Shown: one piece after another, positions 1-10,634 of the stretch
Position numbering within the stretch: the first letter of the stretch is position 1
Layout of the letters: each line of letters opens with the position of its first letter
Source of the DNA: Strigamia acuminata
Lineage: Eukaryota > Arthropoda > Chilopoda > Geophilomorpha > Linotaeniidae
Assembly: GCA_949358305.1 (NCBI GenBank)
Contig: OX442317.1
Coordinates: 12,158,186-12,222,185, forward strand
Length of the DNA stretch: 64,000 bases
Direction: 5' to 3'
Position numbers and translations under genes: made by a program
Notes under the pieces: generated by a model
Seen by the model: the letters and a program-made list of their open reading frames with translations, nothing else
Databases searched by the model: none
Told to the model about the DNA's origin: nothing

Positions 1-174
1 AAGGTTGAAAATAGAAAACACGGGAGTAAACAAAAAACAACTTGTTTATTAAAAAGTTGGTTGAGAACTGAATAAAATACACTGATTACATTGGTTCCTG
101 AGGAACCGCACATGCGCAGTGCCCGTTATGGCACACGCCAAGCCGATAGCGGCGAAATACAAAAACAAAAGAAA

Positions 175-196
175 CTCCGTTGTCATAGCAACGGAG
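175..196. promoter_or_regulatory. X-box-like palindrome in LTR
   Basis: An 8-bp perfect inverted repeat, CTCCGTTG and CAACGGAG, with a 6-bp centre. The core resembles the GTTGCCATGGCAAC type of site bound by RFX factors. An equivalent palindrome occurs in every LTR of the window (2154-2173, 9496-9517, 31329-31350, 39098-39119, 56874-56895) although surrounding sequence has diverged, which suggests function. Binding itself is inferred. Confidence 0.45.
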
Positions 197-936
197 GAAA
201 CGAAATCACAGCAAAGTTGTAGTTACATAAAAACTGCACGAAATAAAGATTGCGACATACCAAAATGACCACAAGAATACCAGGAATAATTAATCTAATC
301 ACAACAATATGATCAGAAAAGTAAAACAATGCAAACGGAGCGAAAACAATGATCGTCAAGCAGACGATCGAGACAGCCAATCAGCGTCAAGCAAAATGAG
401 GTAATCAAAACATTTGAATTCCGAACGGAATAAAAATGCAAAAATAGCAAAGAATACAGGTGAAAACACTTCGAAATGAAATAATAAATAAGAATAATAG
501 TATAATAAATTCAAAGCAAACGATTACATCATCAAAATTGCCGATAAATCAACATGGCGCCCAACGGTCACCGAATCGGCGGCAAAACAACACAGTTTGA
601 AAATACAAGTTTAAGATTTGAATAAAAACACCTGACATTGTTGAAATAAATATAGGAAATATTATTTCCTGAACAAAATCACACTATTTAATCAAAACTA
701 CACTGAAATGGATCGTAACACGAACGAAACGAACATCATCGGCCGCGCCCATGTGGTGGCCGACGACGAACGTTCGTAACGTCGAAACGAAAACTCTATG
801 ACAAAATCTGAGCACACCAAACGAAAGAGCACACCGGAATTAGTACAAAACAATACTAAAACGCAACAAAACTACCTTTAAAAGGTGAAAACGAAACGTT
901 AGAAGTTCTTAAGTAACAAGACTAGGAATTGAAAAA

Positions 937-944
937 TGACGTCA
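937..944. promoter_or_regulatory. CRE-like TGACGTCA in LTR
   Basis: Perfect 8-bp palindrome matching the CREB/ATF consensus. The same site is at 10258-10265 in the other LTR of this element, 2957-2964 in the solo LTR, and 56125-56132 and 63816-63823 in element C, each about 310-380 bp from the LTR 5' end. In element B it is degraded to tgacgtat. Role in transcription is inferred. Confidence 0.4.
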
Positions 945-1313
945 CGCGTATAGCCTAACTGTGCTGCATTTCGACGAATGCACTCAAAAATGCCGTACAA
1001 CTAGAAAAATGCATTAGAATTGATAAAATAAAACAAAATACGCAATAAAACACAGAAAATAAGTGACAATAAATTGAATTATCCCTCTTCACAACACTAA
1101 AACACTAAATAACACTGAAAAAGTTTAATAAGGCATAAAATGATTTAATATGAAAAAGAAATTCAAACACATTAAATGCAAAATTTTCACAATAGTAAAA
1201 AATCCCTGAAAAACACACAACATTAGTTTAATTGGAAATAAAACACTAAACAAAATTGCAATATAGCAGTAACTATTAATTCCACTCTGATTGCAACAAC
1301 TTTGGTTGCAACA

Positions 1314-1363
1314 GAGAATTGCCGGCGAGAGAGAGAAAACACACAAAATGAGCTAGAAAACAG
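1314..1363 (-). other. Tail between pol stop and 3' LTR; pyrimidine tract
   Basis: On the element strand this short stretch is a CT-rich tract followed by GCCGGCAATTC and then the LTR. The same arrangement is found before the 3' LTR of elements B and C. There is no purine run at the position where plus-strand priming normally starts. Confidence 0.6.
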
Positions 1364-1731
1364 TCAATCTAACTCCAAGATTCTAATATGTTTCACAGAG
1401 CGTCTTAGCTCTTTACCATCTGGAAGTACTACACTCACAATGCGAATTAATCCGTCATCACCAGGAAAAATTTGTTTTATCCTGGCTAGAGGCCAAAAGT
1501 ATGGGTTTGTTCCCATTTTCTCTAGAAGAACAATCTGGTCCACTTTGGGGTTCTGAAACGACTTATTTCCTTTAATTTCATAAAAATTTCGTAGTTGCAT
1601 CAGGTAACTCTTTTTCCATACACTCCAAAAATCCCAAAGGAATTGTCTTCTTTTCTTGTCTAGTTTCTTAAGATCACTTTTCTTGATAGCGTTCAAGGAC
1701 TTATTTATCATGTACTTGGGCATTCCTCCCG
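1364..1731 (-). pseudogene. Pol C-terminal domain of element A, separated from the rest by a solo LTR
   Basis: These bases encode the last ~120 residues of Pol, from the conserved GGMPKYMIN region through YFWPLARIK to the terminal LELD and a TGA at 1364-1366. This is the C-terminal domain that follows the integrase core in BEL/Pao polyproteins (DUF5641-like). The frame is open and matches elements B and C closely, including the part that is cut off by a stop codon in element C. A frame open up to 1933 continues into the solo LTR and is artefactual beyond 1731. On its own this piece lacks a start codon and is not expected to be translated. Confidence 0.9.
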
Positions 1732-3294
1732 TGTTGCAGGTCAACAAGACAGATAGAAAGGAATGGCGATGCGTATCCAAATTCAAGACACTTGAGCTCG
1801 CCCAAGGTCGTATGGCGTGGTTAGTACGAAAATCGCACTGGAAAGCAATAAATCCGCAACAAATGGCATTGTTGTACCGCTGGAACAATGTGGAGAACAC
1901 CTGCACCAAGTATCCAATAGGTGGCGGAAACATAAGTTGGCCTGAGAATTTTTAAACTACTCACTACACATTGAATGTATTTGAAAATAAGCCTAAAACA
2001 AGAGCTAATAAAACACAACACATTTATTCAAAGGTTGGTTAATAACTGAAGAAATTACAGCAATTAGATTGGTTCTTAGAGAACCGCACATGCGCAATAC
2101 CGAATATGGCACGCGCCAGGCCGATAGCGGCGAAATACAGATACACGAAAGATTCCGTTACCATGGTAACGGAGGAAACAAGATCACGGCAAAGTTGGCA
2201 TTTGCTTAAAAATGCACTAAAAATACATTGAAATACATTGAAATGACCACAAGAATGCGGTGAACAAAAAAGCTAATCACAACAATGTCAAAAAACACGT
2301 TAAACAATGAGATATTAGCAATAAACCGATCTCGGAAAGAAAGGATTGAAAATAGCCAATCACAGGCTTCGAAAATGACATAACGATCACATTTGAATTT
2401 CGATCGGTACAAAAGCACAAAATTATCAAAGAATACATACTGAATAATAACGCAATGTAATAGTAAATGCAAATTATGTGATATAAAATACAAAAATAAC
2501 GGTTACATTGGGTAATCGTCGCTTGGGACAAACATGGCGACCGGCGAACATAACAAAGGTGTTGGATCAAACATGGCGTCCGGCGAACATAACATCGGCG
2601 GCAAAACTACACGTAAAATGAATGTAAAAACACTAAATGTAAATAATCAATAAAGTATCGATTAAATTATAAGAATAATTATCAATTCTCTTCACAAAAC
2701 ATCGGAATAAAATACACAGATTGAATAAATACGAATTTATCGGCCAAACGAACATTCCCGGCTGCGCTTTTATGGCAGACGGAAACGAACGTTCAAACCA
2801 ATCAAACGGAACTTCCAAAGCAGTTTTGATGCATCTAGATAGAAAGAGCATGCTTGAATTAGTCTAAACGAATGCTTAATAAAATTCCAAATGATTTGAA
2901 AAGTACTAAACAAAAGGTTAGAAGACGGAACCGTAACTTTACGGGAAACAGAAATATGACGTCACTAGCATCGCAAATGTATGCTAGGTAACGAAATTTG
3001 CACCAAAACAGTTCGGAATCAATACAAACTCTCAAAAAACAAGTGAATAAGTCAATAAATGCACGGAATAAGATATTTGAAATCAATACAAAGCATAAAC
3101 ATTACTGAATATTGAAAAGTATGAATAAAAATCAAGTCAAAACACTTTAATAAGCAATAAAAATCAGAAAAGTGAAAAAATACCAATTAGGCAAAGGAAA
3201 TTAAAACACTTAAAGATTTCAATCAACTCAAAGCAAATGGTGAAAAATATTGACAATAAAAATAGCACAACAATATCTACGCTGTCTTGCAACA
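1732..3294 (-). repeat. Solo LTR of a related BEL/Pao element, inserted in pol
   Basis: A 1563-bp segment starts tgttgcagg and ends cttgcaaca, the terminal motifs of this family, and is flanked by the 5-bp direct repeat tcccg (1727-1731 and 3295-3299). The internal part of its parent element is missing, so it is the product of LTR-LTR recombination. Its end (gctgtcttgcaaca) and several internal blocks, such as the paired catggcgaccgg and catggcgtccgg boxes, resemble the LTR of element B rather than that of its host element A; its first bases differ from both. It interrupts pol just after the ENFLTG motif. Two short reading frames inside it are not supported. Confidence 0.93.
2154..2173. promoter_or_regulatory. 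Perfect X-box-like palindrome in solo LTR
   Basis: Twenty bases form a perfect palindrome centred on CCATGG, with arms TCCGTTACCA and TGGTAACGGA. It sits at the place of the weaker palindrome in the other LTRs and is the most symmetrical member of the set. Confidence 0.45.
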
Positions 3295-5193
3295 TCCCGT
3301 GAGGAAATTCTCAGGTGAGAGGATTCTGCCGCCATTGATGTTTTCATGTACGTACGACAAAGGTCGTGAATTAATAACAGAACTGACTTCCAAAACTAGA
3401 GTCTGAAGAGTTTCCAAGTCCACTGTATGTCGAAGTAAAACTTTTCGTAATTTGTCTTTGACAGATCTCACTAATCTTTCCCACGCTCCTCCCATCCAGG
3501 GTGAGAGTGGTGGGATAAAAGTCCATATTATTCTTTTCTCGGAAAGAAATGTTTTGATGTCGATGTGACCAATCAATTTTCCCCATGACTGGATTTGTGT
3601 GCTACCCTTTTCAAATGTTTTGCTGTTGTCGGAAAATACTTTTGCTGGACAACCGTAGCGAGCACAAAATCTTCTGAATGCCAATAAGAATTTTTCTGTG
3701 GTCAAATCTTTGGAAACTTCAAGATGTAAGCTTCTCGTGACCATACAAGTGAATAATAAAATGTAGGTTTTCTTCAGTTTTTTCTTGTCTTTTCCAACGA
3801 AAATAGGTCCTAAGTGATCAATTTCCGTGTGTTGGAAAGGAGCTGATGGTGTTATTCTTTCCTTTGGTAATTCTCCAGTAGAAGGATTATTTCTTGCGAG
3901 TTTCGTCCTTCTGCAAATTGCACATTCTCTTATGACAGTCTGAACGGTTCTGCGTCCTCTGAGAATCCAAAATTTTTCACGAACTCGGTATAACGTCTCG
4001 CTCAAATCTCCATGCATGAGATCGAGATGAATCTTGCGAATTATTAGTCTGGCTACCCAGCTTTCATTATGCAACAAAATCGGGTATTTTTCATCAAATG
4101 AGAGCAAAGACAATTTTAGTCTGCTGCGCAAACGCAAAAGTCCATCTTCATCGAGAAAATATTCAAAATTTTTCAAGGGGGAAGTTCTTCCTATTTCAGT
4201 CTTGTTTTCCACTGCTTCGATCTCTTCTCGGAAATAGATTCTTTGTGAAAGCTGCAGAATCCGAATTTGGCTGTATTCCATTTCGCTTTGAGCGAGATCT
4301 TCGCCGCAAAAACGATGAGACTTCCAGCGCATCATGAATGAAAATACTCGGACTAAACGGTTGAAACTTCTAAACCTCCTGAAAAACTTGCTTAAAAATG
4401 TCTCTTTTATTTGAATACTCAAAACTACTATTTTTCTTTCTTCTTCGGGTAATTGTTTTTGCACTATTTCTTTCTTTTCAATAGTAGAAACGTCCACGCC
4501 ATTCCACCAAAGTTTATTTGCCATTAATGTTTTTGAGTTGTGTGGACGGGTCAGTAGGTCAGCTGGGTTGAATTCGGTTGGCACATGAGACCATTGCTCA
4601 GGCTTGGAAAAGGAAATAATTTCCTGAACACGGTTCGAGACATACGGCTTCCAAACATTTTTGTCAGAATTAATCCAGGCAAGTGTGATAGTGGAGTCCG
4701 AGTAGTAACGAACTTCAGTGACAGGGTATCCAGGAAGAAAGTTTTCGAGCAGATATTTTGTCATTCTGACTCCAACCACTGCTGCTGTTAATTCGAGTCG
4801 AGGAAGAGTTACTTTTTTGGCTGGCGCAATACGGCATTTACTCAACAACAATGTTCTTTTGCCCTCCACGTTGACGACAAAAATCGTGCAGCCAAATGCT
4901 TTTGTGCTGGCGTCACAAAAAACTTCTAGGGTTATGTCCTGACCTGAATAAGTATTTAACCAACGTTGAACTTTTAGTTCCTTGAGTTGTTGGATGTCGG
5001 AATTCCATTCTTCAATTTCTTTTTTCTCCGAATCAAGAATCTTTTCATCCCATTTTTTCGTCCGAGCCCAGATCGCTTGAATGAGCAATTTCATTTGAAG
5101 AATCACAGGAGCCAAGAGTCCCATGGGGTCGAAAATTGATGCTAAAAATGAGACAACTTCTCGCTTCGTAATCGGAATTTTTTCAATTTTCGG
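3295..5193 (-). pseudogene. Element A pol: RNase H and integrase portion
   Basis: This part of the frame continues in phase from the stop at 5194-5196 and is open until it runs into the solo LTR. It begins with the connection region (ASIFDPMGLLAP), followed by RNase H (FCDASTKAFG, LPRLELTAA, YSDSTITLAW) and integrase: an HHCC zinc region (HGDLSETL through CAICRRTK) and a core with D in IDHLGP, D in SDNSKTF and E in GAWERLV. All catalytic residues are present. The first in-frame ATG after the stop is at 5124. Relative to elements B and C only scattered substitutions are seen, for example Glu for Gly just before the first catalytic Asp. Without Gag and RT in cis, and without its C-terminal end, it is part of a broken gene. 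Confidence 0.92.
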
Positions 5194-8163
5194 TTATTTA
5201 AACATTATCATGTCCTTTTCTGTGTCCCAAAGTATGCCTAGCATTTTTATGATTCCAAGACTAGAAAACTCTTCGCCCCGCATGTGGAATCCCTCTTTTT
5301 TCAAGTTCTCAAAGACGTCTTTACTGCAAGTCGCCCACTTCACAAGGGGAAGTTTTCCGCTGTCTAAAATCATTTTTAATCTCTCGCAATGTGTCGTTGT
5401 GTCGGCTGGAAAATCTCCTCCAGATGTTAAGTCATCCATAAAAATTCCATCATCTAGCGCATCAACTTCTTTGGCGTGTGTTTTCTTGAATTGTTTTGCA
5501 TGTCTTCGAATTGTTGCGCATAGGAGGAATGGAGAGGAAATAACACCAAAGGGCACGACGATCATCCTCAGGATCATAATGTGGTTCCATAGGTTTTGCC
5601 ACGAATAGGGCTGTTTAAAATAATCACGAGCCACCCACAGAAAGCGTAAAAAGTTTCTTTGAGTTGGGTTGATCATAACTTGCAAGAATGCTTGTTTAAT
5701 ATCTGCTATTATCGGGATGCAATAGAGACGAAATCTCACAATAACAAGAATTAAGTCAGGGTTGAGGGAAGGTCCCGGAAATAAACAGTCATTGAGGGAA
5801 AGTTTTCCCTTCTTGGATGAAGACGCGTTGAACACTATTCTAAATTTGGAAGTATCTCGATCCTCTTTTATGACGGGGTGGTGAGGTATATTATATATCC
5901 CCTTCTTGAGAAAACGCTCCTCCTTTGGGACTTCCTCCGCGTGATTTTCCTCAATATATTGCCACATTGAGTCGTCGTAACGTTTTTTATAGTCCTCATT
6001 TGCATCTATTCTTTTCAGCATATTTGCAAGTTGATTCATGGCCAACTCCCAATTCGATTCCAACTCAGTTTCCTGTCCATTGAAGGGGAGCATCACTTCA
6101 TAGCGTCCATCCTCCAAGCGTTTTGTCGTGGATTCGAATCGGTCTCGAATAAAGTCGGAATCCTTCTCTCCCGAATCTATCCCGATTGCCTCTAAATTCC
6201 AGAGTTTGTCCAACTTTTCATTTATATCAACGTTGCAAGTGTTGCAACACGTGGTTAAGTCGGCTTCATCATCAAACAAATCGATGTTTCCAGCTGCACC
6301 GGTGAGTACCCAGCCAAATAAAGTGTTTATAAGGCCCAAATCCTCGTTGATTTTCTTCTTGCCGTCCTTTAGAATTTTCCACCAAACGTCCACTCCTAAT
6401 AAAATGTCAATTTGGGATGTTTTGGCAGGCAATTCTTCAGCCAACTCAAGATTTAATCCTTTCACTTTTTCTATTACCGTGGAGTTTAGAATTCCTTGCA
6501 CTTTTGGTAGGTTTTCGACCGATAGCATTGTCATTTTGATTTCTTGCGTGTCATTTCGGCTTTTCAAAGTAACGTTAAAAACGTCATAATCCGTTGAAGC
6601 AGGAGTAGAATCATTGAAGCGTTGTGTCGTGGCCAAAATGCTGCCGCACTTTTTCAACTTGATCCTGTTTATCAACTCAGTTGTTATGAAAGATCGGTGG
6701 CTGCCTGGATCTATCATTCCTCGGATGTTGTGAGATCCTCCATTTTTGGTTTTGAGGTTCGCAGTGAATATCATTAATTGAAGAGTCGCGGAGATCGCGC
6801 ACGAGACGTGTGTTGTCACTTGTGGCTCCTTGGGCTTCTCGACAACGCTTGATGAATTCTTCACATCCGATTTCTTGCAAATGGTGGAGTGGTGTCTTCC
6901 GCCACAATGTTTGCAGGAAAACTTCACTTTACAGTCCCCGACGCGATGGCCAGTTCTGAAACAATTGAAGCAAAGCCTGTTTTTCTTGATCAATTCGATT
7001 TTTGCGTTGATCTCAATTTCTTTTTTGCAGGAACCATTAAGGTGATCCTCTTCACAAAAAATGCACTTGATGCTCTTCGTATTAGCAGGTTTGCTTTCTT
7101 GTTTTGTTTCCTGCTTGACTTTGGCACTGGTTGATTGCTTGGAATCCTGTGTCGCAGCGCAAGTCGTCATGGAACCTTTTTGCTTGCTTTTTTCGGCTTC
7201 AGTTTTTTCCTTCTTCACTTTTTCAGAATGAGATGAATTGTCAGTTCTTTCCGCCATAGCTACTTCTTTCAAGAAAAAGTCAAGTAGTGTCATAATGTTC
7301 TTGTTTTGAATTCCATGCACTTGATAAAAACGCAATGCCATCTGAGTTGGAAATTTGCTGATGATATCCGGCATGAGAAAAGCACCTGAAGTTTGTATTG
7401 GTATTTTCAACTGCTCAAGGAGTCTGACGGTGGAAGAAATTTTGGTTAAATTTGTTCTTAACGCTTTAGTTGGATAGACACTTGTAACAATTTTCATTTC
7501 TCGAATTGATCTGATGAGGGCAGTTTGCTGTGCGTCCTCATCCCCGTAGTTTCTCTCCAACTCTTCTCGAGCCAAATGGTAGGATTCTTCGATCAAGGGA
7601 AAAGTTGAAATCAAAGTGGCTGCTTCGCCAACACACATTGTCTGTAGATATTGAAGCTTTTCCACGTCGCTCAAGTCTGGGTCCTTGTGTACTGAAGTTT
7701 CAAAGTTACTTTTGAAAGTCTTGTACTTCAAAATGTCCCCATCGAACTTCACAGACTCCAATTTTGGCAACTTCTGGTTTTTTCGGAAAGAAGCATTCAT
7801 TGTCGTATTACCGCCAGATGCAGTTGACATATTTAGTCGTCCTCCCAGTGTAGGAAGGGACCGTTTCGATACTTCCCAACGTCCGCGGAGAAGATCCACT
7901 CTTGTTTGAACTGCCTCGAGTTTTTCAATGGCTTCAAGATAAAATCCATGTTCGGAATGTGTTTGAAGATCATTGAGTCCATTGACAGCACGTGTCTCTC
8001 GAATATTTGCTGTAGATAACAGCGCCTCCAACTCTCCCGGGTCGCTGGTCTGCTCCGATACAGTCAGCAAAGCGGAGAGTGAAGTGAGTAGCGCTTCCCA
8101 TCTCGTCTCCATAATTTCGAGTTGATCTGGAGTGAGCAAGTTTTGCACGGAAGGTTCTGCCAT
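5194..8163 (-). pseudogene. Element A gag-pol: Gag, zinc knuckles, protease and RT, ended by a nonsense codon
   Basis: 989 codons starting at an ATG with purine at -3 (aaaacATGg). In order: an N-terminal Gag region with a DUF1759-like capsid section (about residues 130-300, KLESVKFDGD through ERNYGDEDAQQ), a charged linker, three zinc knuckles (CIFCEEDHLNGSC, CFNCFRTGHRVGDC, CKHCGGRHHSTIC; about residues 368-435), a retropepsin-like region with MIDPGSHRSF near residue 487, and reverse transcriptase with ADIKQAFLQV and FMDD (about 828 and 910). The frame stops at TAA (5194-5196), where element B has ATA at the same codon; the phase is kept, so this is a substitution rather than a frameshift. 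The product would lack RNase H and integrase unless the stop is read through. Confidence 0.93.
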
Positions 8164-9038
8164 GTTTTCTCTCCTCTCACAAATTCACGGCTGCAAATTG
8201 CGAAAAAGAAGATAAAATCTCGTTTGACAAAAAACACTTCGCTTTCAATTTTTAAAAGAATAAAATTTTCAATTTTATCCCCCAAAAATACACAGAATTT
8301 TTCAACGTTTAATTGCCCAAATGACAAAAAATCAAATGAAAATGCACAAGAATATCGAGTGTTTTAACAATCAAGGATGCTAAAACACACGAGCGACCTT
8401 GATCACGTATGAAAAACGTGACTCAAAAAGTCCTACACAAGTTTGAAATATTTTCGGCGATTCGTACGAAACGAATTTCGCACGAAAACCACTATCAAAT
8501 TTTAGCGTTAATAACTGACAGCCCTTGCAATGAGAGACTGACCAGTAACTAGCTTCAAAAAATCTAAATCTCCCCTGGTTATGCCAGTTATATGGAGATG
8601 CATGCATAAAATTAAAGAAAACACTAAAACGATTTGCAATAAAATTCACTTTTACTAAATTTCCCTTAAGATTAGCATATGAAACAGCAATAATACCAAA
8701 AAGATTACCCAAAACAATACCCTCATGCAAACAAAACCTCCAAAATAAATGCACTGAATGAAAAAACACAAGAAAAGCAATAAATCCAGGGGCGAATCGA
8801 CTTCTCAGCACAGCGCGTTGTGTTATCCAAATCCAAGATGGCGACCGTAGAATCCCGCTGATGACACACAAAAGTTCGCACTCGACGCAAGAGCTGTCCC
8901 AGTCGTGACTGTTGTCACGTTGAACGGCGACACTCGTAGCAGACGACGAATCACGAACGTATTGTTCTCCCGTCGCAACAAACACGCGAAGAAACGTATC
9001 CAAAACGAACCGGAAAAACTCACAGATTTCAGACGGAA
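8164..9038 (-). other. 5' leader of element A
   Basis: Untranslated leader between primer-binding site and gag. A good 3' splice site (pyrimidine-rich run then TTTGCAG, AG at 8192-8191) lies 27 bases upstream of the gag ATG and is conserved in elements B and C, so part of the leader may be an intron. A long minus-strand reading frame of 292 codons (8380-9258) runs from inside the 5' LTR across the primer-binding site and most of the leader. Its middle part can be aligned with a 171-codon frame in element C and with a frame in element B that is shifted by one A in an A-run. No known domain is recognised in it. Confidence 0.6.
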
Positions 9039-9258
9039 TCCTGGTCACGTGCACCATAAAAACGTATTCGATGTTGCGGTCTGTCAACACCAAACAGCTA
9101 TGAATGGGGTCGGGGCTATTTGAATTTCCCGCTTCTAAAAACTCAAGTGATCGTATTGTTAAATTCGTACGAAAACCGCGCTGAGAACACAAATCCGCAC
9201 TGAAAACTATTGTTGAATGCATGGAGCATTGATGGGAACACCGTTGATTAATATCCAA
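8380..9258 (-). CDS. Possible leader ORF of element A, unknown function
   Basis: 292 codons, beginning at an ATG inside the LTR (9258) and ending before gag. The encoded sequence is rich in Phe, Ser and hydrophobic stretches such as GFIAFLVFFHSVHLFWRF, which could be a membrane segment, but no family is recognised. Matching stretches occur in element B (38155-38859, then out of frame) and element C (57332-57847), for example LHEGIVLG, HASPYNW and NQGRFRFF. Openness could be due to chance plus DNA homology, and the region overlaps the primer-binding site, which constrains the nucleotides for another reason. Treat as uncertain. Confidence 0.25.
   Translation of the reverse strand: MDINQRCSHQCSMHSTIVFSADLCSQRGFRTNLTIRSLEFLEAGNSNSPDPIHSCLVLTDRNIEYVFMVHVTRIPSEICEFFRFVLDTFLRVFVATGEQYVRDSSSATSVAVQRDNSHDWDSSCVECELLCVISGILRSPSWIWITQRAVLRSRFAPGFIAFLVFFHSVHLFWRFCLHEGIVLGNLFGIIAVSYANLKGNLVKVNFIANRFSVFFNFMHASPYNWHNQGRFRFFEASYWSVSHCKGCQLLTLKFDSGFRAKFVSYESPKIFQTCVGLFESRFSYVIKVARVF
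9039..9056 (-). promoter_or_regulatory. Primer-binding site of element A
   Basis: On the element strand TGGTGCACGTGACCAGGA begins 15 bases after the end of the 5' LTR. It begins with TGG, as expected for pairing to a tRNA 3' CCA, and its complement has A and C at the positions expected for conserved A58 and C61 of a T arm. The 18 bases are identical in elements B and C while the spacer bases differ. I cannot name the tRNA. Confidence 0.7.
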
Positions 9259-10634
9259 TGGAGTGCTGAATCAATGGCTAATCCAGGGAAAGGCTTAACT
9301 ACTCACAACACATTGAAAACTAAGGTTGAAAATAGAAAACACGGGAGTAAACAAAAAACAACTTGTTTATTAAAAAGTTGGTTGAGAACTGAATAAAATA
9401 CACTGATTACATTGGTTCCTGAGGAACCGCACATGCGCAGTGCCCGTTATGGCACACGCCAAGCCGATAGCGGCGAAATACAAAAACAAAAGAAACTCCG
9501 TTGTCATAGCAACGGAGGAAACGAAATCACAGCAAAGTTGTAGTTACATAAAAACTGCACGAAATAAAGATTGCGACATACCAAAATGACCACAAGAATA
9601 CCAGGAATAATTAATCTAATCACAACAATATGATCAGAAAAGTAAAACAATGCAAACGGAGCGAAAACAATGATCGTCAAGCAGACGATCGAGACAGCCA
9701 ATCAGCGTCAAGCAAAATGAGGTAATCAAAACATTTGAATTCCGAACGGAATAAAAATGCAAAAATAGCAAAGAATACAGGTGAAAACACTTCGAAATGA
9801 AATAATAAATAAGAATAATAGTAGAATAAATTCAAAGCAAACGATTACATCATCAAAATTGCCGATAAATCAACATGGCGCCCAACGGTCACCGAATCGG
9901 CGGCAAAACAACACAGTTTGAAAATACAAGTTTAAGATTTGAATAAAAACACCTGACATTGTTGAAATAAATATAGGAAATATTATTTCCTGAACAAAAT
10001 CACACTATTTAATCAAAACTACACTGAAATGGATCGTAACACGAACGAAACGAACATCATCGGCCGCGCCCATGTGGTGGCCGACGACGAACGTTCGTAA
10101 CGTCGAAACGAAAACTCTATGACAAAATCTGAGCACACCAAACGAAAGAGCACACCGGAATTAGTACAAAACAATACTAAAACGCAACAAAACTACCTTT
10201 AAAAGGTGAAAACGAAACGTTAGAAGTTCTTAAGTAACAAGACTAGGAATTGAAAAATGACGTCACGCGTATAGCGTAACTGTGCTGCATTTCGACGAAT
10301 GCACTCAAAAATGCCGTACAACTAGAAAAATGCATTAGAATTGATAAAATAAAACAAAATACGCAATAAAACACAGAAAATAAGTGACAATAAATTGAAT
10401 TATCCCTCTTCACAACACTAAAACACTAAATAACACTGAAAAAGTTTAATAAGGCATAAAATGATTTAATATGAAAAAGAAATTCAAACACATTAAATGC
10501 AAAATTTTCACAATAGTAAAAAATCCCTGAAAAACACACAACATTAGTTTAATTGGAAATAAAACACTAAACAAAATTGCAATATAGCAGTAACTATTAA
10601 TTCCACTCTGATTGCAACAACTTTGGTTGCAACA
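9072..10634 (-). repeat. 5' LTR of element A
   Basis: 1563 bp, starting tgttgcgg and ending ggttgcaaca on the plus strand, so the ends form the inverted repeat TGTTGC/GCAACA. It contains the palindrome at 9496-9517, a CRE at 10258-10265 and a TTTATT (AATAAA on the element strand) at 9366-9371. The right end joins satellite directly at 10635. No gene other than element signals is supported in it. Confidence 0.95.

Larger units (their letters stand above)
1..1313 (-). repeat. 3' LTR of element A (partial)
   Basis: This stretch matches 9322-10634 base for base apart from two noticed substitutions. It ends at ttgcaaca (1306-1313), the complement of the TGTTGC start seen in every LTR of this family. 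The outer 250 bases of the LTR lie beyond the window. A hairpin-like arm pair (CAACTT 38-43 and AAGTTG 54-59) encloses TTTATT at 45-50, which reads AATAAA on the element strand and may be the polyadenylation signal. Short apparent ORFs here are not supported as genes. Confidence 0.95.
1..10634 (-). mobile_element. BEL/Pao LTR retrotransposon A, left edge cut by window
   Basis: The element reads right to left: 5' LTR (9072-10634), primer-binding site, leader, a single gag-pol frame (8163 down to 1364), a pyrimidine-rich tail and the 3' LTR (1-1313, truncated by the window). Domain order Gag, zinc knuckles, protease, RT, RNase H, integrase and a C-terminal domain, with no separate env, is that of BEL/Pao. 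The two LTR copies align without gaps over 1313 bp (offset 9321) and I saw only two differences, near 503 and 956, so insertion is recent. The element is nevertheless disabled by one in-frame stop and by a solo LTR inserted in pol. Its right LTR abuts satellite; the target duplication cannot be tested because the left end lies outside the window. Confidence 0.95.

Noticed and set aside
183-380. Repeated 61-97-codon frames inside LTRs, for example 183-380, 9504-9701, 31337-31534, 39106-39303
   Set aside because: They sit in LTR DNA without start context or domain, and duplicate simply because the LTRs do.
1314-1363. Third ORF or env between pol and 3' LTR of the BEL/Pao elements
   Set aside because: The space is only about 50-60 bases in each element.
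5123-5608. Long plus-strand frames antisense to pol, also at 6128-6589, 34675-35202 and 35674-36183
   Set aside because: They are exact antisense shadows of conserved Pol codons, recur only because A and B are homologous, and match no family.
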